NCBI GenBank assembly: GCA_023664305.1
Contig: JAMPFT010000004.1
Span: forward strand, 124,001-188,000
Reading direction: 5' to 3'
Origin: a bacterium
Lineage (GTDB): Bacteria > Bacillota > Clostridia > Lachnospirales > Lachnospiraceae
Length of the DNA: 64,000 bases
The position numbers and the translations under genes were made by a program. A model generated the notes under the pieces. It did not search any database. It was not told where the DNA came from and worked only from the letters and a program-made list of their open reading frames with translations. Below are positions 34,404 through 43,129 of this stretch, one piece after another. Each line of letters begins with the position of its first letter. The first letter of the stretch is position 1.

Positions 34404-35111
34404 ATGAACGAAAAGTATGGAAAAGAAAAAATATTGATTTACGGAGCGGAGGGAGCTTCCGAGATGCTGGAATGCATGCTGAAGGGGTACGGCTACGGCG
34501 TGGAAAGGATAAACGATGCGAAGGAGCTTACGGAGCGCTTCGGACAGGAAGAGGCGCTGCTGCTTTTGTTTGATTTTCAGACGGAGGCGGGGAACGATAA
34601 GGCGGCGCTGACCCTGCTGACGCAGCTGCGGAAAACCACCGGGAAGCCGATCATTGCCATTGTGGACCGGGACAGGGAAATGCTGCGGATTCTGGCGTTA
34701 AACGCGGGGGCGGACGATCTGCTGGACGAAGGATGCTCCGCCATGGAGAGTCTGGCGCGCATTCAGGCCCAGATCAGGTGCTTCCGCAGACTCTCCGAAA
34801 AGGACAGCCGTCCCTGCCCGCTCAAGGTGGCGGATCTGGAAGTAGACGACGGTGCAAAGCTTGTGACGGTGCGGGGGAAAAGGGTGGATCTGACCCCCAC
34901 GGAATATAAAATCCTGCGTCTTCTTCTGGAAAAGCCGGGAAAGGTTCTCTCCAACCGGCAGATTTATGAGAGCATTTGGAAGATGACGCCCATCGGAGCG
35001 GATAACACGGTGGCCGTACATATCCGCCATATCCGGGAAAAAATCGAGGAGAATCCCCAGGAGCCCCGCTATCTGCAGGTGGTCTGGGGGCAGGGTTATA
35101 AGGTCGGCTGA
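34404..35111 (+). CDS. OmpR-type winged-helix regulator with degenerate receiver domain
   Basis: 235 residues. The receiver-like domain (residues ~8-120) starts ILIYGAEGASEM, where active receivers have an acidic pair (VDDE). An Asp remains at the phosphorylation position in LLLLFDF, and the Lys-equivalent region is poorly conserved. The C-terminal winged helix is intact (VDLTPTEYKILRLLLEKPGK, LSNRQIYESIW, NTVAVHIRHIREKIEENPQE, YLQVVWGQGYKVG). No histidine kinase is adjacent. It lies 8 nt after the ABC permease, on the same strand, so it is probably in that operon. It may act independently of phosphorylation. Confidence 0.87.
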   Translation: MNEKYGKEKILIYGAEGASEMLECMLKGYGYGVERINDAKELTERFGQEEALLLLFDFQTEAGNDKAALTLLTQLRKTTGKPIIAIVDRDREMLRILALNAGADDLLDEGCSAMESLARIQAQIRCFRRLSEKDSRPCPLKVADLEVDDGAKLVTVRGKRVDLTPTEYKILRLLLEKPGKVLSNRQIYESIWKMTPIGADNTVAVHIRHIREKIEENPQEPRYLQVVWGQGYKVG

Positions 35112-35126
35112 AGCCTGAAAGAGCGG

Positions 35127-35160
35127 AATCTACTGTTTTTTTCGAAAAAAACAGTAGATT
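35127..35160. repeat. Perfect 34-bp palindrome
   Basis: Each half is AATCTACTGTTTTTTTC, and the second half is its exact reverse complement with no central spacer. It lies between the winged-helix gene and the fucosidase gene. It could act as a bidirectional terminator (the stem contains T7 on each strand) or as an operator for the fucosidase gene. Confidence 0.85.
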
Positions 35161-35253
35161 TCTGTCTGCATTGCGGTTATGATAGGGATAACGGCAGCTT
35201 TCCGGAAGATTAAGGGAGTGAAATCCCGATGGATCGAAGAACGGAGGACAGAC

Positions 35254-36726
35254 ATGGATCGGACGGAAGAGTATCTTAAGACAATCGAAGAAGTGATCGA
35301 AAAGGGACCTTATCAGCCCACATGGGAATCTCTGTCGGCTTACGAGACTCCCAAATGGTATCGGGACGCCAAGTTCGGAATTTTCATTCACTGGGGGATA
35401 TACAGCGTGCCCGCGTTTGGGAATGAATGGTATTCCCGGAATATGTACATACAGGGGTCTCCCGAATATGAGCATCATATCAAAACCTACGGCAGGCAGA
35501 AGGATTTCGGCTATAAGGACTTTATCCCCATGTTCCGGGCGGAGAAGTTTCGTGCGGACGACTGGGCGGATCTGTTTCGGAGAGCCGGGGCGAATTATGT
35601 CGTGCCGGTGGCGGAGCATCATGACGGCTTTCAGATGTACCGGAGTGAGATATCTCATTGGAACGCTTATGAAATGGGACCGAAGCGGGATGTGCTGGGA
35701 GAGCTGAAGGAGAGCTGCCGGGAAAGGGGAATGCAGGTAGGAGCTTCCACCCATCGAATGGAGCACTGGTTCTTTATGGGGCATGGGAAGGAGTTTGACT
35801 CTGACATCAGAGAGCCCATGCGGCGGGGAGATTTTTACTGGCCCGCCATGCAGGAGCCGAACCATCAGGATCTCTTCGGCAGGCCTGAACCCACGGAAGA
35901 ATATCTGCAGGACTGGCTGGCGCGCACCTGCGAGATCATTGACCGCTATCGCCCCCGCATCCTCTATTTTGACTGGTGGATTCAGCACAGCGCCTGCAAG
36001 CCCTGGCTGAAAAAGCTGGCGGCCTACTATTACAACAGAGCGGCGGAGTGGGGAACGGAGGTAGTGATCAACTACAAGCATGACGCTTTCCAGTTCGGGA
36101 CCGCGGTGCCGGATGTGGAGAGAGGACAGTTTGCGGAGGTAAAGCCTTATTTCTGGCAGACGGATATGGCCATTGCGTTAAACTCCTGGTGTTATACGGA
36201 GAATAATCAATTCCGCCCCGCAGGAGACATTATCTGCGATCTGGTCGATATCGTCAGTAAGAACGGCTGTCTTCTGCTCAACGTGGGGCCGAAGGCGGAC
36301 GGAAGCATTTCCGACGAGGACAGGGCGGTGCTGCTGGGGATAGGAGAGTGGCTTAAGGTAAACGGAGAGGCGGTTTACGGAACCCGGGTCTGGAGAAAAT
36401 ACGGCGAGGGTCCCACGCAGATTGTGGAAGGACAGTTTTCGGACGGCATCAAAAAGAATTTTACCTCCCGCGATTTCCGCTTTACGACGAAAGGAGGCTA
36501 TCTGTACGCAGCCGCCTTAAAATGCAGCGACAGCGGGGAATACTGCATCACGTCCCTGGGAGAACAGGACGCCTCCCGACAGGCAAATTTCCACGGCATC
36601 ATCCGGGACGTCGAGGTGCTTGGGGACAGCGAAAAACCGGAGTGGAGCAGGGATGAAGCGGGTCTGCATATTAAAAGCGGATTCAGGAGTCAAAACCCCG
36701 TCGTCTTCAAGATCATGGCAGATTGA
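35254..36726 (+). CDS. Alpha-L-fucosidase (GH29)
   Basis: 490 residues. GH29 barrel signatures: WYRDAKFGIFIHWGIYSVPA, NEWYSRNMY, then FRAEKFRADDWADLFRRAGA and YVVPVAEHHDGFQMY. The candidate nucleophile is the Asp in RILYFDWWIQHS. The C-terminal region (LRSNGEAVYGT-like VNGEAVYGTRVW, FRFTTKGGYLYA) matches the beta-sandwich domain. No signal peptide, so it likely acts on imported fucosides. ATG preceded by CGGAGGACAGAC. Followed by GH13, but a 273-bp repeat-containing gap separates them. Confidence 0.93.
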   Translation: MDRTEEYLKTIEEVIEKGPYQPTWESLSAYETPKWYRDAKFGIFIHWGIYSVPAFGNEWYSRNMYIQGSPEYEHHIKTYGRQKDFGYKDFIPMFRAEKFRADDWADLFRRAGANYVVPVAEHHDGFQMYRSEISHWNAYEMGPKRDVLGELKESCRERGMQVGASTHRMEHWFFMGHGKEFDSDIREPMRRGDFYWPAMQEPNHQDLFGRPEPTEEYLQDWLARTCEIIDRYRPRILYFDWWIQHSACKPWLKKLAAYYYNRAAEWGTEVVINYKHDAFQFGTAVPDVERGQFAEVKPYFWQTDMAIALNSWCYTENNQFRPAGDIICDLVDIVSKNGCLLLNVGPKADGSISDEDRAVLLGIGEWLKVNGEAVYGTRVWRKYGEGPTQIVEGQFSDGIKKNFTSRDFRFTTKGGYLYAAALKCSDSGEYCITSLGEQDASRQANFHGIIRDVEVLGDSEKPEWSRDEAGLHIKSGFRSQNPVVFKIMAD

Positions 36727-36826
36727 CGGGAGGCGGGCGCCGGTATCGGCTGCGGGAGGCTGTGAACGCAGCATAAGGTACTGCCGGGATCGGCGGCTGC
36801 GGTATAAAAACGGAAGGGAAAGGACC

Positions 36827-36999
36827 GGGATTACGAACGGAAAACGGAGCGGAAAGGACCGGGATTGCGAACGGAAAACGGAATGGAACGGATCGGGATC
36901 ACGAACGGAAAACGGAGCGGAACGGACCGGGATTGCAAACGAAAAACAGAAATGAAATGAACGGGATTACAAACAAAATAGAATGAAAGGATCAGGATT
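36827..36999. repeat. 34-bp tandem repeats running into the GH13 start codon
   Basis: GGGATT or GGGATC blocks start at 36827, 36861, 36895, 36929 and 36963, each followed by a version of ACGAACGGAAAACGGA and then GGAACGGACC. The last, degenerate unit (from about 36994, AGGATTATGAACGGA) supplies the start codon of the next gene, and its AAAGGA the ribosome binding site. The rest of 36727-36826 holds no gene. Confidence 0.9.
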
Positions 37000-38559
37000 A
37001 TGAACGGAAATAACCAGCCGGCTTGGCTTGACAACGCAGTTTTTTACGAAATTTATCCGCAGTCCTTCTGCGACAGCAACGGCGACGGAATCGGGGATTT
37101 TAACGGGATTGTCGGCAAGCTTGACTACATAAGGGATTTGGGCTGCAACGCCATATGGATGAATCCGTGCTTTGAGTCGCCCTTCGGTGACGCGGGCTAC
37201 GACGTCTCCGACTACTACCGCGCCGCGCCCAGATATGGCACAAATGAAGATTTGAAACGGCTTTTTGAGGAGGTCCACAGGCGGGATATGCATATTCTGC
37301 TGGATCTCGTCCCGGGACATACCTCCGTGGAGCATAAATGGTTCAAGGAGTCCATGAAGGCGGAGAAAAATCAGTATACCAACCGCTACGTCTGGACGGA
37401 CAGTATTTGGGAGGAACCCCGGGGAATGGGCTGTATAAGAGGGATTTCCGACAGAGACGGCTCTTGTGCGGTGAACTTTTTCTCCCACCAGCCTGCGTTG
37501 AATTACGGCTTTTACAAATGTGATCCCGATAAAAAGTGGCAGCAATCCACCGACAGCGACGATGCGAGGGCTACCTTGGAGGAACTGAAAAATATCATGC
37601 GCTTCTGGCTCGGGATGGGCTGCGACGGCTTCCGCGTGGATATGGCGGGCTCGCTGGTAAAGCATGACGAGGACGGCAAGGGAACGATAAGGCTCTGGCA
37701 GGACGTCCGCGCGTTCCTTGACCGGGAATTTCCGCAGGCGGCGATGGTCTCCGAGTGGGGCGAGCCGGACAAATCCCTGCGGGGAGGCTTTCACATGGAT
37801 TTCCTGCTGCATTTCGGACCGTCGCACTATAACGACCTGTTCCGCTGTGCGGAGCCCTACTTTTCAAGCCGCGGCAGAGGCGATATTTCCGAATTTGTAA
37901 AGAAATATCGGGAGAATTACGAAAAATCCGAAAAAAAGGGACTGATCTGTATTCCTTCGGGTAATCACGATATGGACAGACTTGCCCGGAGCATTCACGG
38001 GGATAACCTGAAGATCGCTTTTGCGTTTCTTCTTTCCATGCCCGGCGCGCCGTTTATTTATTACGGGGATGAGATCGGTATGAGGTATATCGAAGGACTG
38101 ACCTCGGTGGAGGGCGGTTACGGCAGAACGGGCTCCCGTTCCCCCATGCAGTGGGACGATACCACAAACGCGGGCTTCAGCTCCGCTCCCGCGGAAATGC
38201 TCTATATCCGGCAGGATGAAAGCCCTGACCGTCCCACGGCCGCGGCGCAGCTTGCGGATGTAAATTCGCTTTGCAGCGAGATAAAAAGACTGATTGCCAT
38301 AAGGCAGTCCCATGCCGCTTTACAGAGCCTGGGAGAGATAGAGTTCGTGTACGCGGAGAAGGATGCCTACCCTTTCGCCTATCTAAGAAGCACGGGGGAG
38401 GAAAAAATTCTTGTGATCCTGAACCCTGCGGAGAGAGAGGTTTCCTTTGTATGTGAGTACCTGCCGAAGGAGAAGCTGTATTCCTTTGGCGGACAAATCC
38501 GCGCCGGGCAGGAAAAAATTACCGTGCCGCCCTGCTTTGCGGGGTATTACAGGGTTTGA
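37000..38559 (+). CDS. GH13 alpha-amylase family enzyme (alpha-glucosidase/trehalose-synthase type)
   Basis: 519 residues, cytoplasmic (no signal peptide). Barrel motifs: VFYEIYPQSFCDSNGDGIGD, LDLVPGHTS, nucleophile D214 in GFRVDMAG, acid/base E252 in MVSEWGEP and stabiliser D324 in GNHDMDR. The C-terminal beta domain begins around EIKRLIAIRQSHAALQ. Acts on alpha-1,4/1,6-glucosides; the exact substrate cannot be told. Start codon at the end of a 34-bp tandem repeat. Downstream lies a 122-nt palindromic element. Confidence 0.93.
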   Translation: MNGNNQPAWLDNAVFYEIYPQSFCDSNGDGIGDFNGIVGKLDYIRDLGCNAIWMNPCFESPFGDAGYDVSDYYRAAPRYGTNEDLKRLFEEVHRRDMHILLDLVPGHTSVEHKWFKESMKAEKNQYTNRYVWTDSIWEEPRGMGCIRGISDRDGSCAVNFFSHQPALNYGFYKCDPDKKWQQSTDSDDARATLEELKNIMRFWLGMGCDGFRVDMAGSLVKHDEDGKGTIRLWQDVRAFLDREFPQAAMVSEWGEPDKSLRGGFHMDFLLHFGPSHYNDLFRCAEPYFSSRGRGDISEFVKKYRENYEKSEKKGLICIPSGNHDMDRLARSIHGDNLKIAFAFLLSMPGAPFIYYGDEIGMRYIEGLTSVEGGYGRTGSRSPMQWDDTTNAGFSSAPAEMLYIRQDESPDRPTAAAQLADVNSLCSEIKRLIAIRQSHAALQSLGEIEFVYAEKDAYPFAYLRSTGEEKILVILNPAEREVSFVCEYLPKEKLYSFGGQIRAGQEKITVPPCFAGYYRV

Positions 38560-38583
38560 CGGTCCGCAGAAAAGGAGACTTCA

Positions 38584-38706
38584 GGCAGGCGCTGGTCTTC
38601 TGCGGACACGTTTTCACTCGGGTCGGCGCGTAGCGGACGCTAAGCTCGAAAAGACCTCGCTAAGCGCCGACGTGCCTTTACGGTCCGCAGAAGACCAGCG
38701 CCTGCC
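38584..38706 (-). repeat. Covarying palindromic element, copy A
   Basis: About 122 nt, reverse orientation relative to copies B and C. Outer stem CAGGCGCTGGTCTTCTG then CGGAC (38586-38607), paired perfectly with GTCCG then CAGAAGACCAGCGCCTG (38683-38704). The inner part read on the minus strand matches copy B (CGGCGCTTAGCGAGGT, TTTTCGAGCTTAGCG). It begins 24 nt after the GH13 stop. Confidence 0.88.
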
Positions 38707-38773
38707 CGGAGCGAAGTGTTTTCCGACAGGGTTTGTGCCTGCCGCGCGGGAATAGGGAAAGAGAGAAGCGATC

Positions 38774-39421
38774 ATGAAAGAAGAGCGTAAGCCGGCGTGT
38801 TTTGCGAGGCCGCCGAAGTTTTGGAACCGTCTTTTCCTGGTGTTTCTGGGAGTGATGCTGCAGGGCTTTGCCCTGTCTCTGCTCATCAATATCAATCTGG
38901 GGACGGATCCCTGTTCCTGTCTGACACAGGGAATTATCAATCATGTGAGTATCAGCTTTGGAACGGCCCAGCTGTTGTGTCAGTTGGTGACGTTCCTGTT
39001 TGTGATACGGTTTGACTTGAGTCTGATCGGGTTCGGCACGGTAGGAAATATGGTGTTTTTGGGATACATTTCGGATTTCTGGCGCTGGGTATGGGTCAGG
39101 GTGACTCCCGAGGGATTCTTTGAGCGGCTTCCGGTGCGGTGGGGTCTGCTGGTCCCGACCCTGCTTATCTTTATTCTGGGCGCGTCCACCTATATGACGG
39201 CGGGGCTGGGGACGTCTCCTTACGACGGGCTTCCCTTTATTATCTCGAACCGCACGAAGAAGGTGTCCTTCAAGGTCGTGAGGATGATCTGGGATATCTG
39301 TTTCATGGCGGCTGGGTTTCTTTTGGGAGGCGATGTGGGGATCGTTACGGTAGCGGTTGCGTTTTTCCTGGGGCCTGTGATTACCTGGGTTCGGACGAAG
39401 CTGGAAAGATTTATCACCTGA
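38774..39421 (+). CDS. YczE/YitT-like membrane protein (DUF6198-like)
   Basis: 215 residues with five membrane helices (FLVFLGVMLQGFALSLLINI, FGTAQLLCQLVTFLFVIRF, LLVPTLLIFILGASTYM, WDICFMAAGFLLG and VTVAVAFFLGPVITWV). The repeated GTDPCSCL and GTSPYDGLPF motifs are the hallmark of YczE-type proteins. Proposed roles in the family include transport or regulation of membrane processes, not settled. Ribosome binding site is weak (GGAAAGAGAG). Confidence 0.85.
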   Translation: MKEERKPACFARPPKFWNRLFLVFLGVMLQGFALSLLININLGTDPCSCLTQGIINHVSISFGTAQLLCQLVTFLFVIRFDLSLIGFGTVGNMVFLGYISDFWRWVWVRVTPEGFFERLPVRWGLLVPTLLIFILGASTYMTAGLGTSPYDGLPFIISNRTKKVSFKVVRMIWDICFMAAGFLLGGDVGIVTVAVAFFLGPVITWVRTKLERFIT

Positions 39422-39520
39422 CGCAGAGGGACGTAAAAAAACGAATCGGGGCAGAAAAACCGGATTGGAATGAAATGCACGGCGAGATGCGTGAAAGGAA
39501 ACCGGAAAGGACGGTTGAAC

Positions 39521-40351
39521 ATGGAGGATTGGCTTGGAAGGACGAAGCTGCTTTTGGGCTGCGAGAATGTGGAACGGCTGGCGCAGGCGCGGGTAGCCGT
39601 GTTTGGATTGGGCGGCGTGGGAGGCTACGTTGTGGAAGCGCTGGCGCGCAGCGGCGTGGGGGCGCTGGATCTGGTCGATCACGATGTGATCATGCCCAGT
39701 AACCGGAACCGTCAGATTCTCGCCACGGTAAAGACGGTTGGCAGACCTAAGGCGGAGGTGGCGGCGGAGAGAGTCCTGGAGATCAATCCGGACTGCAGGG
39801 TCAGGGTTCACAGAGTCTTTTTCCTTCCGGAGACGGCGGCGGAATTTGACTTTGCGGAGTATGATTATGTGGTGGACGCCATCGACACCGTAACGGGGAA
39901 GCTTTTGCTTGCGGAACGGGCGGCGGAAGCGGGCGTTCCCGTCATAAGCTCCATGGGGGCCGGGAACAAGCTGGATCCCGCCGCGTTTCGGGTGGCGGAT
40001 ATTTATGAGACAAAGGTATGTCCTCTGGCGAAGGTGATGCGCAGGGAGTTGAGGAAGCGGGGAATCGAAGCGCTGAAGGTTGTTTATTCCGAGGAACCGC
40101 CGATCACGCCGGAGGAGGCCCCCTGCGGCGGTTGGGAGCTGCAGGACGGTGCGGCAAAAAGCGTTTCCGGCAGCGCGGGGAAAGCAGGGCCGGAGGACGC
40201 CGGACAGCATGCGGCGGGAACCGTCCCGACGGACGGCGGGAAGCGCAGGACGCCGGGGAGCGTGGCCTTCGTCCCGGCGGCGGCCGGACTGATCATTGCG
40301 GGCGAGGTCGTCCGGGATCTGTGTACCGCCGGCGAAGCGGGGCGGGAGTGA
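39521..40351 (+). CDS. tcdA: tRNA threonylcarbamoyladenosine dehydratase (TcdA, ThiF/E1-like)
   Basis: 276 residues. ATP-binding FGLGGVGGYVVEALARSGVG, then LVDHDVIMPSNRNRQILA, the E1-like signature. Other TcdA stretches are GKLLLAERAAEAGVPVIS, SMGAGNKLDP and VADIYETKVCPLAKVMRREL, and the C-terminal membrane-associating helix FVPAAAGLIIAGEVVRDL. Cyclises t6A37 in tRNA to ct6A. There is a Gly/Ala-rich insertion of ~35 residues before the C-terminal helix. ATG at 39521 with GGAAAGGACGG upstream; an upstream in-frame ATG has no site. folD follows. Confidence 0.92.
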   Translation: MEDWLGRTKLLLGCENVERLAQARVAVFGLGGVGGYVVEALARSGVGALDLVDHDVIMPSNRNRQILATVKTVGRPKAEVAAERVLEINPDCRVRVHRVFFLPETAAEFDFAEYDYVVDAIDTVTGKLLLAERAAEAGVPVISSMGAGNKLDPAAFRVADIYETKVCPLAKVMRRELRKRGIEALKVVYSEEPPITPEEAPCGGWELQDGAAKSVSGSAGKAGPEDAGQHAAGTVPTDGGKRRTPGSVAFVPAAAGLIIAGEVVRDLCTAGEAGRE

Positions 40352-40404
40352 GAGCGCCGGGATATGCCAAAGCGACGTATGTAAAAACTTTTTCATTGGT
40401 GCAG

Positions 40405-40427
40405 TATCGCAGGTAAACCCTGCGATA
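40405..40427 (+). other. Hairpin directly upstream of the folD ribosome binding site
   Basis: TATCGCAGG-taaac-CCTGCGATA, a perfect 9-bp stem, 3 nt before the GGAGG of folD. No T-run, so it may influence translation or RNA stability. Confidence 0.6.
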
Positions 40428-40442
40428 TACGGAGGTATAAAA

Positions 40443-41306
40443 ATGACTCATATTATTGACGGGAAAAAAATATCTCAGGAAATCAGGGATGAACTGCGGG
40501 AAAGGATGGCGCAGATCCGGGCGGCGGGCGGCAGCAGATGTCTGGCCGTGATTCAGGTAGGGTGTGATCCCGCCTCTGCCGTCTATGTGAACAACAAAAA
40601 GAAAGCCTGCGAGTATGTGGGCATTGATTCGCTGGCCTATGAGCTGCCGGAGGAGACGACGCAGGAGGAGCTTTTGAAGCTGATCGGGGAGCTGAACGGG
40701 AGAGAGGACGTAAACGGGATTCTGGTGCAGCTGCCTCTGCCGAAGCATATCGACGAAGAGAAAATTCTGCTTGCCATTTCTCCGGGGAAGGATGTGGACG
40801 GCTTTCATCCGGTAAATGTGGGGAACCTCAGCATTGGCAGGCCGGGCTATGTATCCTGTACACCGGCGGGCGTGATCCGGCTGTTAAAGCGGTCCGGAGT
40901 GGAGATAGAGGGAAAGGAATGCGTGGTGCTGGGCAGAAGCAATATTGTGGGAAAGCCTATGGCCATGCTGCTGCTGCGGGAGAACGGGACGGTTACAGTC
41001 TGCCATTCCAGAACGAAAAACCTGAAGGAGATTACCCGGCGGGCGGACATTCTTGTGGCGGCTGTCGGAAAGCCGAAATTTATTGATGAGAGCTATATAA
41101 AAGAGGGGGCCGTCGTCATCGACGTGGGGATCCACAGAAATGAAAACAATAAGCTTTGCGGGGATGTGGACTTTGACAGCGTTGCGCCTCACTGCAGCGC
41201 GATCACGCCGGTTCCGGGAGGCGTGGGGCCTATGACGATCGCCATGCTGATGGATAACTGCGTAAACGGGCCGCTTGATCTTAATACGGAAAGAGGGAAG
41301 TCCTGA
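40443..41306 (+). CDS. folD: Methylenetetrahydrofolate dehydrogenase / methenyltetrahydrofolate cyclohydrolase
   Basis: Interconverts methylene-, methenyl- and 10-formyl-THF. 287 residues, full length. YVNNKKKACEYVGI contains the catalytic lysine region, and NGILVQLPLPKHI, GFHPVNVGNL and PGGVGPMTIAMLM are the FolD signatures. NADP-binding loop VVLGRSNIVGKPMA. ATG 7 nt after GGAGG. Convergent with purF, sharing the folate/purine theme. The 95-bp gap between them holds no gene. Confidence 0.97.
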   Translation: MTHIIDGKKISQEIRDELRERMAQIRAAGGSRCLAVIQVGCDPASAVYVNNKKKACEYVGIDSLAYELPEETTQEELLKLIGELNGREDVNGILVQLPLPKHIDEEKILLAISPGKDVDGFHPVNVGNLSIGRPGYVSCTPAGVIRLLKRSGVEIEGKECVVLGRSNIVGKPMAMLLLRENGTVTVCHSRTKNLKEITRRADILVAAVGKPKFIDESYIKEGAVVIDVGIHRNENNKLCGDVDFDSVAPHCSAITPVPGGVGPMTIAMLMDNCVNGPLDLNTERGKS

Positions 41307-41401
41307 AATTCTGCCCGGATTTGCCGTGATGACAGCAAGGTCTGCTTTTTGTAAGCGTGAAGACAGGGACATGCGGGAAATTCCCGGAGGCGCGAAGCGT
41401 C

Positions 41402-42766
41402 CTATGTCACGGGAATCGGGTATTTTCCCGTAAAGCACCCGCTGCAAAAACCGCAGACGGCGTCCGGCGCAATCCGGCGCAGCGCATCCAGGCTGAGAAA
41501 ACCCAGACTGGTCGCGCCGATCTGGCGGCGGATTTCTTCGATGCTTAAGCGGCAGGCAATGAGCTCCTCCCTGCTGGGGATATCCGTCCCGAAATAGCAG
41601 GGTGAGACAAAGGGCGGCGCGGAGGAGCGGAGATGAACCTCCCGGGCTCCCGCCTCGCGCAGAAGCGTGACGATCTGCCGGGAGGTGGTGCCGCGGACGA
41701 TGGAATCATCGATCATTACTACCCGTTTCCCCTCCACGCAGCTGCGCAGGGGACTCAGCTTGATACGGACAGCCTGTTCCCGGTCAGCCTGATCCGGCGT
41801 GATGAAGGTGCGGCCGATGTAGCGGTTCTTTACCAGTCCGACCCCGTAAGGGATACCGGAGGCCTCCGCATACCCCATGGCGGCGTCCAGTCCGGAATCG
41901 GGCACGCCGATGACCACATCCGCCTCTACGGGATGCTCCTGCGCCAGGAATTGTCCGGCCAGACGGCGGGCTTCGTGGACGGACTGGCCGCAGATCACGG
42001 AGTCCGGGCGGGCGAAGTAGATGTACTCAAAAATACACAGATGTCCTCCGGCAGCGGCAGACTTCTGGACGGTGCGAGCCGTGCCGTCTTCCACGACCAC
42101 GACCTCGCCCGGTTCCAGATCACGCTCAAACTCTGCGCCTACTGCGTCCAGAGCGCAGGATTCGGAGGCGAACAGGATTGCATCTCCCCGCCGTCCCATG
42201 CACAGGGGCCGGAAGCCCCAGGGATCCCTTGCCGCTATCAGCTTCCGGGGAGACATGACGATCAGCGACCATGCTCCCCGCAGCCCGGTCAGCGCCTGGC
42301 ACACTGCCTCCTCTACCGAGGGACACCGGAGCCTCGCTTGGGCGATGGCGTAGGCAATCAGCTCCGAATCGCCGGTGGTCTGGAAGATGGCTCCCTGATA
42401 CTCGAATTTTGTGCGCAGCATGTCCGCGTGGGGCAGATTGCCGTTGTGGGCCAGAGCCAGGGTGCCCTTGACATATTTTAACGTCAGGGGCTGCGCGTTT
42501 TCCTGACGGGTGCCTCCCGCGGTGGAGTAGCGCACATGGCCCACCGCCATAGTGCCGTTTAGTTCGTCCAAAGTGCGTTGATCGAACACTTCCCCCACCA
42601 GCCCGACGTCTTTGTGGAAGGACAGCTCCCGGTCGTTGATGGCCGCGATGCCGCAGGCCTCCTGTCCCCGGTGCTGGAGGGCGTACAGCCCGTAATATGT
42701 AGTGCGGGCGCAGTCCCCTGCCGGGTCACAAATGCCGAATACGCCGCATTCCTCATGAATTGCCAT
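41402..42766 (-). CDS. purF: Amidophosphoribosyltransferase
   Basis: First step of purine synthesis: PRPP plus glutamine to phosphoribosylamine. 454 residues. The glutaminase Cys is in MAIHEECGVFG, preceded by a short propeptide as in Bacillus-type PurF. QHRGQEACGIA and GHVRYSTAGG are conserved. The PRPP loop is VVMIDDSIVRGTTSRQ, and the C-terminal cysteines (CGFCSGC) with an earlier Cys could hold an iron-sulfur cluster. The leader contains a promoter and a terminator hairpin (attenuator). No other pur genes are near. Confidence 0.96.
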   Translation of the reverse strand: MAIHEECGVFGICDPAGDCARTTYYGLYALQHRGQEACGIAAINDRELSFHKDVGLVGEVFDQRTLDELNGTMAVGHVRYSTAGGTRQENAQPLTLKYVKGTLALAHNGNLPHADMLRTKFEYQGAIFQTTGDSELIAYAIAQARLRCPSVEEAVCQALTGLRGAWSLIVMSPRKLIAARDPWGFRPLCMGRRGDAILFASESCALDAVGAEFERDLEPGEVVVVEDGTARTVQKSAAAGGHLCIFEYIYFARPDSVICGQSVHEARRLAGQFLAQEHPVEADVVIGVPDSGLDAAMGYAEASGIPYGVGLVKNRYIGRTFITPDQADREQAVRIKLSPLRSCVEGKRVVMIDDSIVRGTTSRQIVTLLREAGAREVHLRSSAPPFVSPCYFGTDIPSREELIACRLSIEEIRRQIGATSLGFLSLDALRRIAPDAVCGFCSGCFTGKYPIPVT

Positions 42767-42855
42767 ATGAATAACCGTGCCTTTCCGCAGCCTGCGAATC
42801 TGTCACATATGGGCCAGGCAGGCGCATGTTGCCCCACAGATTTAGGATAAAAAGC

Positions 42856-42873
42856 GTCACGAAGTTTCCTATA
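42856..42873 (-). repeat. TATAGGAAACTTCGT tag, partial copy in the purF leader
   Basis: On the minus strand reads CTCTATAGGAAACTTCGTGA, directly after the leader terminator. Same 5'-3' position relative to the gene as the copy in the asnB leader. Confidence 0.6.
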
Positions 42874-42878
42874 GAGTT

Positions 42879-42915
42879 AAAAAGGGGCGCACCCGTAGCT
42901 TTGCGGATACGCCCC
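42879..42915 (-). terminator. purF leader terminator (attenuator)
   Basis: GGGGCG, ATCCG, loop CAAAGCTA, CGGGT, CGCCCC followed by T5, read on the minus strand. It lies between the purF promoter and gene, so it must be bypassed for expression. Confidence 0.8.
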
Positions 42916-42980
42916 ATTGCGTTTTATGAAAAAGACACTGGGAATCTAAAAGCTTCCCGGCGCTTTTGCCTGATGGAAGA

Positions 42981-43009
42981 AGTATAGTCCTGATTTTTCG
43001 GAATGTCAA
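42981..43009 (-). promoter_or_regulatory. purF promoter
   Basis: Minus strand TTGACA (43009-43004), 17-bp spacer, TATACT (42986-42981). Confidence 0.8.
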
Positions 43010-43085
43010 CACTGATTGATATTTTCAGAAAATTCAGAAAACAGATGACAAAATATTTAGAGTATTATTTTTCCGGAAAAGATAC

Positions 43086-43115
43086 TTGACAGAATATCAG
43101 GAATGGCTCTATAAT
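43086..43115 (+). promoter_or_regulatory. asnB promoter
   Basis: TTGACA, 18-bp spacer, TATAAT; divergent from the purF promoter 77 bp away. Confidence 0.8.
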
Positions 43116-43129
43116 GCAGCATACAAGGC

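Noticed and set aside
38678-40396. Minus-strand 572-codon frame opposite the YczE-like and tcdA genes
   Set aside because: Shadow of two convincing genes; no known domain.
42879-43010. Cyclic-di-GMP riboswitch in the purF leader
   Set aside because: CGCAAAGCTACGG recalls the GEMM motif, but the rest of the conserved core is missing and the sequence is fully explained as a terminator stem-loop.
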